This document shows positions 18,963-27,091 of a stretch of DNA of 64,000 nucleotides, one piece after another. How positions within the stretch are numbered: the stretch's first letter is position 1; each line of letters opens with the position of its first letter. A program made the translations under genes and the position numbers. The DNA comes from Pseudomonas sp. B6002 (lineage in GTDB: Bacteria; Pseudomonadota; Gammaproteobacteria; Pseudomonadales; Pseudomonadaceae), in assembly GCF_013385985.1 (NCBI RefSeq), contig NZ_JACAOY010000019.1, positions 1 through 64,000 of the forward strand, in the 5' to 3' direction. The notes under the pieces are model-generated. The model ran no database searches. It worked only from the letters and a program-made list of their open reading frames with translations, and had not been told where the DNA came from.

Positions 18963-19787
18963 ATGGACAGCAACAACGACTGGCGCCAGCGGCTCTACGT
19001 CATGATTTTCCAGAGTGACACCACTGCCGGGCGGCGCTTTGACGGCATTCTGTTGCTGATCATCCTCGCCAGCCTGGTGATCGTGATGCTCGACAGCATC
19101 GACCAGATCCACCAGAACTACGCCGATGTGCTGGCCTACATCGAGTGGGGCTTCACCCTCGTCTTCCTGATCGAATACGGGCTGCGGCTGTACTGCTCGC
19201 CCAAGCCATTGCGCTACGCCTTCAGTTTTTATGGCTTGGTGGACTTGCTCGCCATCGTGCCCGGCATCCTCGCGTTGTATTACAGCGACGCGCAGTACCT
19301 GTTGATCATCCGCATCATCCGCATGCTGCGCATCTTCCGCGTGCTCAAGCTCAGCCCGTACCTCAAGCAGGCCAACTACCTGATGGCGGCGCTGCGGGGC
19401 AGCAAGCAGAAGATCGTGGTGTTCCTGCTGAGCGTGTGCACCCTGGTAACCGTGTTCGGCACTCTGATGTATGTGATCGAAGGCCCGGAGCACGGGTTTA
19501 CCAGCATTCCCAAGGGCATCTACTGGGCCATCGTGACCCTGACCACCGTGGGCTTTGGCGACATCGTGCCGAAGACGCCGCTGGGCCAGGTGATTTCGTC
19601 GCTGGTGATGATCACCGGTTACTCGATCATTGCTGTGCCCACCGGGATTTTTTCCGCTGAACTGGCGAGTGCCATGCGCGGCGAACAGCTGCAACACGAC
19701 TGCCCAGTGTGCAAGAAGGACAGCCATGAACCCAACGCCGCGTTCTGCTCCCGCTGTGGGAATAATCTTTTCAAGAAACTGGAATAA
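18963..19787 (+). CDS. voltage-gated-type potassium channel with C-terminal zinc ribbon
   Basis: 274 aa. Six transmembrane segments, with an S4-like arginine helix RIIRMLRIFRVLKL (residues 117-130) and the K+ selectivity filter TVGFGD (195-200) between the last two. The C-terminus ends in a small Cys4 zinc ribbon (CPVC ... CSRC, about 247-267), unusual for a Kv-type channel and replacing the usual cytoplasmic regulatory domain. It follows the urea transporter by 31 bp. Confidence 0.9.
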   Translation: MDSNNDWRQRLYVMIFQSDTTAGRRFDGILLLIILASLVIVMLDSIDQIHQNYADVLAYIEWGFTLVFLIEYGLRLYCSPKPLRYAFSFYGLVDLLAIVPGILALYYSDAQYLLIIRIIRMLRIFRVLKLSPYLKQANYLMAALRGSKQKIVVFLLSVCTLVTVFGTLMYVIEGPEHGFTSIPKGIYWAIVTLTTVGFGDIVPKTPLGQVISSLVMITGYSIIAVPTGIFSAELASAMRGEQLQHDCPVCKKDSHEPNAAFCSRCGNNLFKKLE

Positions 19788-19805
19788 GCAAAGAGCGTTT
19801 TAATC

Positions 19806-19835
19806 TTTAAACGTCTATGCGGTGCCCGTTATAGT
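19806..19835 (+). promoter_or_regulatory. possible sigma-70 promoter of the sulfate-binding protein gene
   Basis: TTTAAA and TATAGT are separated by 18 bp, about 60 bp before the start codon. An imperfect dyad (GCGTTTTAATCTTTAAACGT) overlaps the -35 side. This is a weak call from spacing alone. Confidence 0.3.
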
Positions 19836-19892
19836 CGATGGCAAATTGCCCCCACTCAAGACACAACCTTCTCGAACAACAAGGAATGAGCA

Positions 19893-20897
19893 GTGAAAAA
19901 ACTCGTTAGCGCCTCTCTCCTGGCCGCCGGCCTTGCCCTGGCGGGCGCCGTCCAGGCTGCCCCCGTCACACTGCTCAACGTCTCCTACGACGTGATGCGC
20001 GACTTCTACAAGGACTACAACGCCGCCTTCCAGAAACACTGGGAAGCCGAGCACCCGGACGACAAGCTGACCCTGCAGATGTCCTTTGGCGGCTCCAGCA
20101 AACAAGCGCGCTCGGTGATAGACGGCCTGCCGGCTGACGTGATCACCATGAACATGGCCACCGACATCAACGCCCTGGCCGACAACGGCAAGCTGGTGCC
20201 GGACAACTGGGTCACCCGCCTGCCGAACAACAGCGCGCCGTTCACCTCCGCCACCGTGTTCATCGTGCGCAAAGGCAACCCGAAGGCCCTGAAAGACTGG
20301 CCGGATTTGTTGAAAGATGGCGTGCAGGTGATCGTGCCTAACCCGAAGACCTCGGGTAACGGCCGATACACCTATCTGTCGGCGTGGGGCTACGTGCTCA
20401 AGAACGGCGGCGACGAAAACAAGGCCAAGGCCTTCGTCGGCAAGCTGTTCAAGCAAGCGCCTGTGCTGGACACCGGTGGCCGTGCCGCCACCACCACGTT
20501 CATGACCAACCAGATCGGCGACGTGCTGGTGACCTTCGAGAACGAAGCCGAAATGATCGCCCGTGAATTCGGCCGTGATCAGTTCGAAGTGATCTACCCA
20601 AGCGTGTCTGCCGAAGCGGAGCCGCCGGTGTCGGTGGTCGACAAAGTGGTCGAGAAGAAAGGCACCCGCGCTGCCGCCGAGGACTACCTGAAGTACCTGT
20701 GGTCGCCAGAAGGCCAGGAAATCGCCGCCAACAATTACCTGCGCCCACGTGACGCGAAAGTGCTGGCCAAGTACACCGACCGCTTCCCGAAAGTCGAGTT
20801 CTTGTCGGTCGAGAAGACCTTTGGCGACTGGCGCACCGTGCAGAAAACCCACTTCAATGACGGTGGGGTGTTTGACCAGATCTATAACGGTCAGTAA
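19893..20897 (+). CDS. sbp: sulfate/thiosulfate ABC transporter substrate-binding protein
   Basis: 334-aa periplasmic protein with a signal peptide cleaved after about AGAVQA (residues 18-23). The mature part begins with VTLLNVSYDVMRDFYKDYN, and FGGSSKQARSVIDGLPADV and GRYTYLSAWGY are typical of the Sbp/CysP family. It delivers sulfate or thiosulfate to the CysTWA permease, not encoded here. AAGGA precedes the ATG. Sbp and CysP are hard to separate by eye. Confidence 0.93.
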   Translation: MKKLVSASLLAAGLALAGAVQAAPVTLLNVSYDVMRDFYKDYNAAFQKHWEAEHPDDKLTLQMSFGGSSKQARSVIDGLPADVITMNMATDINALADNGKLVPDNWVTRLPNNSAPFTSATVFIVRKGNPKALKDWPDLLKDGVQVIVPNPKTSGNGRYTYLSAWGYVLKNGGDENKAKAFVGKLFKQAPVLDTGGRAATTTFMTNQIGDVLVTFENEAEMIAREFGRDQFEVIYPSVSAEAEPPVSVVDKVVEKKGTRAAAEDYLKYLWSPEGQEIAANNYLRPRDAKVLAKYTDRFPKVEFLSVEKTFGDWRTVQKTHFNDGGVFDQIYNGQ

Positions 20898-20925
20898 ACC
20901 GCTCTAGCTGAAAAATGCAATCCCA

Positions 20926-21012
20926 TGTGGGAGCTGGCTTGCCTGCGATAGCATCACCTCGGTACTGCTGATAAACCGAGGTGTCCGCATCGCAGGCAAG
21001 CCAGCTCCCACA
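20926..21012. repeat. REPIN between sbp and the convergent exported-protein gene
   Basis: Forward then reverse REP, GTGGGAG ends outwards, filling the convergent gap. The spacer also has a dyad, ACCTCGGT ... ACCGAGGT, extending the stem. Confidence 0.85.
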
Positions 21013-21032
21013 TTTGGTTTTGTATTTGGCAG

Positions 21033-21647
21033 TTACATCGGTGGGGTTACGCCGTCCTTGCCCGCCGAGATGGCCTGGGCCGTCACCGTGCCGTCCGGCC
21101 CTTTCGCGGCAAACAACACCACCTTCACCCCCACCTTGAGCAAGCTGCGATCCCCCGGCTCCAGGTTCACGATCGGCACGTCCTCCGGCACCACGATCTT
21201 CTGCTCACCGCCCTTGTACTTCACGGTCAACGTGCGGCCGTTGCTCACCACCAGGTCACCGACGGTGCCGTTGGTCATGCTGCTGCCTTCTTTCAAATCG
21301 AACGCACGATGCCCGTCGCCAGTGCCGGCCATGGCCGGTGGGAACACGTGCACTTCCAACGCCGTCAGGGTGCCGTCGGCATTGGGCATGGCAGCGGAGC
21401 CGATGTAGCTGCCGGGCTTGATTTCATCGATCTTGGCCAGCGTAACGGCGCGTACCTGGGTGTCTTTGGTGAGGTGCACGGTGACGTCTTCGCCACTGTT
21501 GACCTTGACGTGGATCGCGTCGCCGTCGACCGCCGTGATGGCGCCGCGCACGCCCACACGCGGGGCTTCGGCGGCGTTGGCCAGGCCAATCGCCATGGCG
21601 GCGGCAAGGGTTGAGGCCAGGATCATCTTGTTCAGTGTGATTTTCAT
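21033..21647 (-). CDS. exported protein of unknown function, beta-strand rich
   Basis: 204 aa. A signal peptide (MKITLNKMILASTLAAAMAIGLANA) is followed by short repeated beta-type segments such as RGAITAVDGDAIHVKVNSGE and VSNGRTLTVKYKGGEQKIVV, resembling OB-like DUF5666 proteins. It would lie in the periplasm. The ATG is preferred to a longer in-frame start because it begins the signal peptide. I cannot give a function. Confidence 0.75.
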   Translation of the reverse strand: MKITLNKMILASTLAAAMAIGLANAAEAPRVGVRGAITAVDGDAIHVKVNSGEDVTVHLTKDTQVRAVTLAKIDEIKPGSYIGSAAMPNADGTLTALEVHVFPPAMAGTGDGHRAFDLKEGSSMTNGTVGDLVVSNGRTLTVKYKGGEQKIVVPEDVPIVNLEPGDRSLLKVGVKVVLFAAKGPDGTVTAQAISAGKDGVTPPM

Positions 21648-21825
21648 GAAGGTGGATTTCCTGTTTCGGCAGTTGTGGCTGAATGTATCATTGCCGTTCG
21701 ACCCGAAAGTTAACGATTCAGTCATTAATTTGCGGCATGAGTGTTATCACTGCCAGCGGCCTACTGCCCACAGGGCGATGTCTTTACTCTTCCACGCCCT
21801 CTTCCTTCGCTTTTATGAGAACACC

Positions 21826-23022
21826 ATGAACGCTACCTCACACGCTACAACCACCATGACCCGCGGGATGGTCATGCTGTTTGCGTTCTGCTGCGGCGCC
21901 ATCGTTGCCAACATCTACTACGCGCAACCGATTATCGAGCTGATCGCGCCGGACATCGGCCTGACCCCGGCGATGGCCAGCCTGATTGTGTCGCTGACCC
22001 AGATCGGCTACGCCCTGGGCCTGTTTTTCCTGGTGCCGTTGGGTGACCTGCTGGAAAACCGCAAGCTGATGATCACCACCACCGTGGTGGCCATCGCCAG
22101 CCTGTTGAGCGCCGCGTTCACCGAGCAGCCGAACCTGTTCCTGCTGGTGTCGTTGCTGATCGGCTTCAGTTCGGTGTCGGTGCAGATCCTGATTCCGTTG
22201 GCCGCGCACCTGGCGCCCGCCGAATCCCGTGGCCGGGTGGTTGGCAGCATCATGGGCGGCCTGTTGCTGGGCATCCTGCTGGCACGGCCGGTGTCCAGCG
22301 TGGTGGCGGACCACTTTGGCTGGCGCGCGATGTTCATGGCAGCCGCCGCCCTGATGGCGTTTATCAGTGTTGTCTTGCTGCTGACCATCCCCAAGCGCCA
22401 GCCCGACCACAGCGCCAGCTACGCGCAACTCTTGCGTTCGCTGGGCACCCTGCTGGTGCGCCAACCGCTGCTGCGTCAACGGGCGTTCTACCAGGGCTGC
22501 ATGTTCGCTACGTTTAGCCTGTTCTGGACCGCCGCCCCCTTGGAATTGGCACGTAACCACGGCCTGAGCCAAAGCGAAATCGCGTTGTTCGCCCTGGTCG
22601 GTGCCCTGGGTGCCATTGCCGCGCCCATCGCCGGCCGCCTGGCCGACGCCGGCCACACTCACCGCGCCTCATTGCTGGCGATGCTGTTTGCCGCGTTGAG
22701 CTTCCTGCCGGCGTTCGTTCACCCGCTGTACAGCGTGATTGGCCTGGCCGTCACCGGCGTGGTGCTGGACTTCTGCGTGCAGATGAACATGGTGCTCGGC
22801 CAGCGTGCCATCTACGCCCTCGACGCCAACAGCCGCAGCCGCCTGAACGCGCTGTACATGACCAGCATCTTCATCGGCGGCGCCTTCGGCTCGGCGATTG
22901 CCAGCAGCGTGTATGAACACGGTGGCTGGCTGGGGGTGATGCTGGTGGGCAGTGCGTTCCCGCTGGTGGCGTTGTTGCGCTTTTTGAGTGCTTCTCGTGC
23001 CCCTTCAGTAGCAACGGCCTGA
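21826..23022 (+). CDS. MFS transporter, drug/sugar efflux type
   Basis: 398 aa with 12 predicted membrane segments. MVMLFAFCCGAIVANIYYAQ at the N-terminus and PLGDLLENRKLM between TM2 and TM3 (the MFS loop motif) are typical of AraJ/YdhP-like exporters. It is divergent from the exported-protein gene. The substrate is not predictable. It resembles the MFS gene at 38739, which starts the same way (IAGAVVTNIYCTQP). Confidence 0.88.
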   Translation: MNATSHATTTMTRGMVMLFAFCCGAIVANIYYAQPIIELIAPDIGLTPAMASLIVSLTQIGYALGLFFLVPLGDLLENRKLMITTTVVAIASLLSAAFTEQPNLFLLVSLLIGFSSVSVQILIPLAAHLAPAESRGRVVGSIMGGLLLGILLARPVSSVVADHFGWRAMFMAAAALMAFISVVLLLTIPKRQPDHSASYAQLLRSLGTLLVRQPLLRQRAFYQGCMFATFSLFWTAAPLELARNHGLSQSEIALFALVGALGAIAAPIAGRLADAGHTHRASLLAMLFAALSFLPAFVHPLYSVIGLAVTGVVLDFCVQMNMVLGQRAIYALDANSRSRLNALYMTSIFIGGAFGSAIASSVYEHGGWLGVMLVGSAFPLVALLRFLSASRAPSVATA

Positions 23023-23044
23023 GGTAATTGGCGTCCCGTGCCAA

Positions 23045-23072
23045 AGCCGCCCGCCAAACATGACGGGCGGCG
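23045..23072. terminator. GC-rich hairpin after the MFS gene
   Basis: Arms GCCGCCCG and CGGGCGGC around a 10-nt loop, 23 bp past the MFS stop. There is no clear T-run, so it may act as a stabilising 3' stem or a weak terminator. Confidence 0.45.
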
Positions 23073-23081
23073 CTCCGGACC

Positions 23082-23336
23082 TTAGCTCAATTGAGTGCAG
23101 CTCGCATCGCCAGGACGGCCGGTGAAGTAGCCACCTGCGTACAGGCCAGTTTTGTCAGTGCCACTGACAAAGTCCGAAACCAGCTCAGGCGGCTTTGGCG
23201 CAGAATTTGCGGCGTTCTAGATAAAAATATCCGCCCCGCCCCTACCTTCAAGCTCGCCCGCTTCAGCCCCGCCCTGGAGGCGCTTGCCGACCTGGTTACC
23301 GATCGGGGTGTCCTCACCGGAACCACCCGAAAAGCC
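23082..23336 (-). pseudogene. decayed RTX / serralysin C-terminal module
   Basis: Reading leftwards, one frame gives GGSGEDTPIGN and LQGGAEAGELEGRGGADIF, degenerate RTX calcium-binding nonapeptides. A TAG follows; then the same frame continues NSAPKPPELVSDFVSGTDK and FTGRPGDASC to a TAA at 23082-23084. This parallels the intact protease next door (APDFIQDFTSGSDRI and LSGRAGDAV). The frame has no start codon, contains an internal stop, and overlaps the last codons of the protease in another frame. It is best explained as the remnant of a second RTX module or gene. Confidence 0.7.
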
Positions 23337-24843
23337 AGTTCGCGAAGCGCGAGACCCCAGACATAATCTGTCTGCCCACCCGCTCCAGCAGCCCGGGGCG
23401 GGGCCCTGGAACCGGGAGGGGATCCGGTTCAGTCGTGGAGTCAGGCGCGGGCTCCGGTTCAGGTTCTGGAGTGGGCTCAACCGTCGGTTTGAGCGTGGGA
23501 ACGGCCACCACAGGCACGCCTTCCCCACTCCAGATCACATCCGCCTGTTTGATTTGACCCTGGCTTGTGATCAACAGGTCAGCCGTACCGTTGCCCTTGG
23601 TATCCACAGACAGTGTGAAGCGTCCGGTTGCCGCGTCATGGCCGAGCACAGCGTCGCCCGCGCGCCCACTGAGGGCATTAGAGAAATTCAACGACGTAAG
23701 ACCCGCCTCTCGAAGTACGCCGGCCACATCGATTCTGTCGCTACCGCTGGTGAAGTCCTGGATAAAATCAGGTGCCTGCGGTGTTGAATCGCTGACTCGG
23801 TCGTACACGAACGTGTCGGCGCCTGCTCCGCCGTGCAACGTGTCCCGGCCGCCTCCACCCTTCAAACGGTTATTGGCGTGATTACCCGTCAACGAATCGT
23901 TACCTGAACCCCCAACGGCGTTCTCCACAATCACGCCTTTGGCGATCGACACATTCCCCCGCAGCCCCCCGACATCCGAAAACACTTCAGGCTTGAGGTT
24001 GATGTTTTGTTTATTGGCAAAGCCGGAAAAATCCAGGGTGTCCTCGCCACCGCCATCCCAGACACTGAACACGGGTTTGTCGCGGGCGCTCTTGAGGCTG
24101 TAGTGATCACGCCCGGTGTTGGAGTTGAACCCATAAACTGTGTTGGTACTACGAGTGCCCTTATTTGCCCCGTACAGGCGCTGGAGGGCCGCAATATCGT
24201 CAATCATGGGAGCAGCCGGATGCTGCTGGTTGAAGTCATGCCCCGGTTGTTTACGTTCCGACCAATAGCTCATGACACTTCGGGCCTTGGTGTCCTGTGC
24301 ATAATCAGCATGGAACTCGTAACTTCCACTGCCGTTATAACGGCCCGGATGTTCCATGCCCAGGGTGTGCCCTAACTCATGGGCCATCAAGGACAGGAAT
24401 TGGCTGCCCACTTCAGGATTGGGGCCCGCGCCTCCTGTGCCTACATTTGCCGTTACGTTCGATCGGTATCGGTTGGGAAAGTCTGCATAGCCCGACCAGA
24501 AGCCCGGCACGCCTCTGATAACAATGGCCCCATCCACATGGCCACCGTTTTCGATAAAAGAAATATTGGCGACGTCGGCATAAGACTTCAATGCCTGCCG
24601 GGCACGCGCTTTCTGATCCGCAGTAAAACTGCCAGAAAAACTAAAGCCCACCACAACTTTACTGTCTTGATTTCGATCATGAAACTTGAAACCACCTCGC
24701 GTTATATGTTTAGCCGCCTGATCGGTGTTAAATGACTTCTTATTGCCTGGCCATCGGAAAGCACCGTTATCAAACATTGACAACTGAGCGTCCGACGAGG
24801 GCGCAGGAGGTTGCTGGGAAGATTGCCTGACAGGAATATGCAT
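23314..24843 (-). CDS. serralysin-like zinc metalloprotease (M10B) with atypical C-terminal tail
   Basis: 509 aa, no N-terminal signal peptide, as usual for type I-secreted serralysins. The zinc site is HELGHTLGMEH (His155, Glu156, His159, His165), with the Met-turn SVMSYW at about 189. RTX repeats (GGSGNDSLTGNHANNRLKGG, GGAGADTFVYD) occupy about residues 305-350, followed by the M10 C-terminal domain. The usual serralysin end appears near residue 438 (ADVIW), but about 71 residues follow: a Pro/Glu-rich linker, then an amphipathic aromatic helix ending FANWLFGWFR. No type I secretion genes are nearby. The last codons overlap a decayed RTX module in another frame. Confidence 0.9.
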   Translation of the reverse strand: MHIPVRQSSQQPPAPSSDAQLSMFDNGAFRWPGNKKSFNTDQAAKHITRGGFKFHDRNQDSKVVVGFSFSGSFTADQKARARQALKSYADVANISFIENGGHVDGAIVIRGVPGFWSGYADFPNRYRSNVTANVGTGGAGPNPEVGSQFLSLMAHELGHTLGMEHPGRYNGSGSYEFHADYAQDTKARSVMSYWSERKQPGHDFNQQHPAAPMIDDIAALQRLYGANKGTRSTNTVYGFNSNTGRDHYSLKSARDKPVFSVWDGGGEDTLDFSGFANKQNINLKPEVFSDVGGLRGNVSIAKGVIVENAVGGSGNDSLTGNHANNRLKGGGGRDTLHGGAGADTFVYDRVSDSTPQAPDFIQDFTSGSDRIDVAGVLREAGLTSLNFSNALSGRAGDAVLGHDAATGRFTLSVDTKGNGTADLLITSQGQIKQADVIWSGEGVPVVAVPTLKPTVEPTPEPEPEPAPDSTTEPDPLPVPGPRPGLLERVGRQIMSGVSRFANWLFGWFR

Positions 24844-25452
24844 GACGATTAATACTCTGGGCAGTGAAGAGTAATCCGTCCCTGTGGGTGAAATATAAAC
24901 GCTGACTAATCCGTTGTCAGGTCAACAAAACTCCCAAATTAAGCATCTCTTCGCCACCCCTATTGTTTTGCGATAGCGCTTAATAAACACACCCGTAAAA
25001 AAAACACATAACATCTATTAGCAAGCTTGCCCGCTCGACACATTAAAGTTGATAGATACTTGATTTCCCTAAAGAAAAACCCTGCAAACAACATACTTAT
25101 TTCAATCAGAATCTTAATTTAAAACATCAGGAAACCAACCAAACAGACCTGAACAAAATCAGACAAAAATACCGCTCTCATCCGACAGCCATCTCTTCAG
25201 CCGTTCACATTACTGCCCAGCCATGGCCTGGCTACATTAGGAGCGCACCAATTTTTCCAGGGCCGCGTCCGCCAGGAATGACGAGCGGCTTTTGACGTTG
25301 TGCTCGCGATTGTTTTGCCGAATGCTCACCCTACCCCAACGGTTATTCCAACCTGGCATAGAGCCTATGCCCCCCACCCCGCTTCCGCGCCTCTCCTGCG
25401 GCGCTCATCATTCTCTCCAGCCAACCGGCTCATCTCCCGAGGGAATATCTCT
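24844..25452. other. AT-rich region without a convincing gene
   Basis: About 600 bp, clearly more AT-rich than its surroundings at 24900-25200, holding the promoter of the protease gene. A reverse-strand 40-codon reading frame (25237-25359, beginning MPGWNNRWGRVSI, ending ADAALEKLVRS) is the only coding-like stretch; it lacks a good ribosome site and I do not call it. I see no repeats or RNA gene. Confidence 0.5.
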
Positions 25453-26109
25453 ATGACACTTCAAGCCACACTGGATGCCTTCCGCGCCGACTTCAAAGCC
25501 GGCAAGCCACCGTTCAACGCGCCTGCGCATATTCACCCGATCATGGAACGTGCCACCGCCGAGCTGATCGCTTCCGGCGCTGCACAACGGGCGCTGAAAG
25601 TGGGCGACAAGGCGCCGCTGTTCAGCCTCAAAAACGCCGATGGCGAGCTGGTGTCTTCAGCACAACTGCTGGCAAAAGGGCCGCTGGTGCTGACGTTCTA
25701 CCGGGGCGTGTGGTGCCCTTACTGCAACATGGAATTGGAGGCGCTCCAGGCCTTCTTGCCGACGCTCAAAGCGACCGGGGCGCAACTGGTGGCGGTGTCG
25801 CCGCAGACGGCGGCCAACAGCCGCAAGTCCACGCGCATTACCGAGCTGGAATTTCCGATCCTCAGCGATCCCCACAATGACGTCGCCGCGGCCTTCGGCC
25901 TGCGCTTTGAACTGCCGGACTACCTGATCGAGCTCTATAAAGGTTTCGGCAACAACCTGCCGCTGATCAATGACGATCCCTCGTGGACCCTGCCCATGCC
26001 CGCGCGCTATGTGATCGGTCAGGACGGTGTGATCCGTTACGCCGAGGTCAACCCGGATTACACTCAACGCCCAGAACCGTCGGACATGCTCGACGCCATC
26101 AAACGGTAA
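25453..26109 (+). CDS. peroxiredoxin-like AhpC/TSA family protein
   Basis: 218 aa thioredoxin-fold protein. The redox site is FYRGVWCPYCNMELEAL, a CPYC pair at about residue 95, preceded by GDKAPLFSLKNADGELVSSA. Such proteins reduce peroxides or act as thiol oxidoreductases in the cytoplasm. The start is the ATG giving MTLQATLDAFRADFKAG, with GAGGGAATA upstream; a longer frame runs into the non-coding stretch. A LysR gene follows after 14 bp, likely in the same transcript. Confidence 0.9.
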   Translation: MTLQATLDAFRADFKAGKPPFNAPAHIHPIMERATAELIASGAAQRALKVGDKAPLFSLKNADGELVSSAQLLAKGPLVLTFYRGVWCPYCNMELEALQAFLPTLKATGAQLVAVSPQTAANSRKSTRITELEFPILSDPHNDVAAAFGLRFELPDYLIELYKGFGNNLPLINDDPSWTLPMPARYVIGQDGVIRYAEVNPDYTQRPEPSDMLDAIKR

Positions 26110-26123
26110 CCAGAGGACATCCG

Positions 26124-27011
26124 ATGGACCGCCTCACCGCCATGGAAACCTTTGTCCACGTGGTCGAAACCGGCTCGTTCTCGGCGGCCGCCAAACGCCT
26201 GAGCATCGGTCAACCGGCCGTCTCCAAAAGCATTGCGCAGTTGGAGGCGCGCCTGGCGGTGCGGTTGCTGTTGCGCTCCACCCGGGGCCTGACGCCCACC
26301 GAAGCCGGGCTGGCCTACTTCGAGCGCGCCAAGCACGCGATCGATGAGATCAACCACACCGAGGACATTGCCCGCAGCGTGGGTGCCGGGCTGTCGGGCA
26401 ACCTGCGTGTGAGTGCCGGCGTGACGCTCTCACGCCTGCACATCATTCCCCACCTGGCGCCGTTCCTGGAGCAGCACCCCGGCCTGAACATCGACGTGAT
26501 GCTCGACGACCGCCTGCTCAATCTTGTGGAAGAAGGCATCGACGTCGCCCTGCGCATCGGCAACCTGAGCGACTCCAGCCTCACGGCGCGACGCATCAGC
26601 CAGAGCCCCGCAAGAATCTTCGGTACGCCGGCGTATTTCGCGCGTTACGGCGAGCCCCAAAGCCCCGCCGATCTTCTCAACCACCAAGCCGTGATCTATA
26701 GCCTGGGGCAGAGTGCGTGCTGGCCGTTCAAACAGGGCGAGCACGAACACCCCATCGTCGCGCACGGCCGCCTGCGCGTGACCTCCTCCGAAGGCATACG
26801 CGCCGGCGTGCTCGCCCACCACGGCCTGGCGATGACAGCGGAATGGATGTTCACCCCGGAGATTGCCAGCGGCGAAGTCAGGGCCGTGCTGACGGACTGG
26901 GAATTGCCACCCCGGGATTTATGGGCGGTGCTGCCTACCGGCCGGTTGGCGAGTGCCAAGGCGCGGGCGTTTGTGGATTATGTAGAAGGCTTGCTGGCGT
27001 CGCCCAAATGA
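26124..27011 (+). CDS. LysR-family transcriptional regulator
   Basis: 295 aa. The winged helix-turn-helix is at the N-terminus (MDRLTAMETFVHVVETGSF, AAAKRLSIGQPAVSKSIAQL), followed by the effector-binding domain. It belongs to the CrgA-like group often seen beside oxidoreductases. AGAGGA precedes the ATG. Being co-directional with the peroxiredoxin gene, it may control it, but the target is inferred. Confidence 0.9.
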   Translation: MDRLTAMETFVHVVETGSFSAAAKRLSIGQPAVSKSIAQLEARLAVRLLLRSTRGLTPTEAGLAYFERAKHAIDEINHTEDIARSVGAGLSGNLRVSAGVTLSRLHIIPHLAPFLEQHPGLNIDVMLDDRLLNLVEEGIDVALRIGNLSDSSLTARRISQSPARIFGTPAYFARYGEPQSPADLLNHQAVIYSLGQSACWPFKQGEHEHPIVAHGRLRVTSSEGIRAGVLAHHGLAMTAEWMFTPEIASGEVRAVLTDWELPPRDLWAVLPTGRLASAKARAFVDYVEGLLASPK

Positions 27012-27052
27012 ATCCCCCGGTGGTCTGTGCGAAATGTGTTGCCTGGTCTACC

Positions 27053-27080
27053 GCTATCGCTGGCAAGCCAGCTCCCACAG
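27053..27080 (-). repeat. single REP element
   Basis: Lone reverse REP (TATCGCTGGCAAGCCAGCTC core) in the convergent gap between the LysR gene and phnP. Confidence 0.8.
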
Positions 27081-27091
27081 GGGATCGCGGG

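Noticed and set aside
23217-23528. Reverse-strand 103-codon frame containing the RTX-like remnant
   Set aside because: The upstream part (before the GGSGEDT segment) is just a shifted reading of the protease tail, so it is not an intact gene; only the RTX-like part is called, as a pseudogene.
23284-23787. Open frame on the + strand opposite the serralysin end
   Set aside because: No recognisable motifs, and the reverse strand carries the protease and the RTX remnant.
25237-25359. 40-codon reverse-strand frame MPGWNNRWGRVSI...LVRS
   Set aside because: No ribosome site, no known family and too short to separate from chance; noted only as a possible gene remnant.
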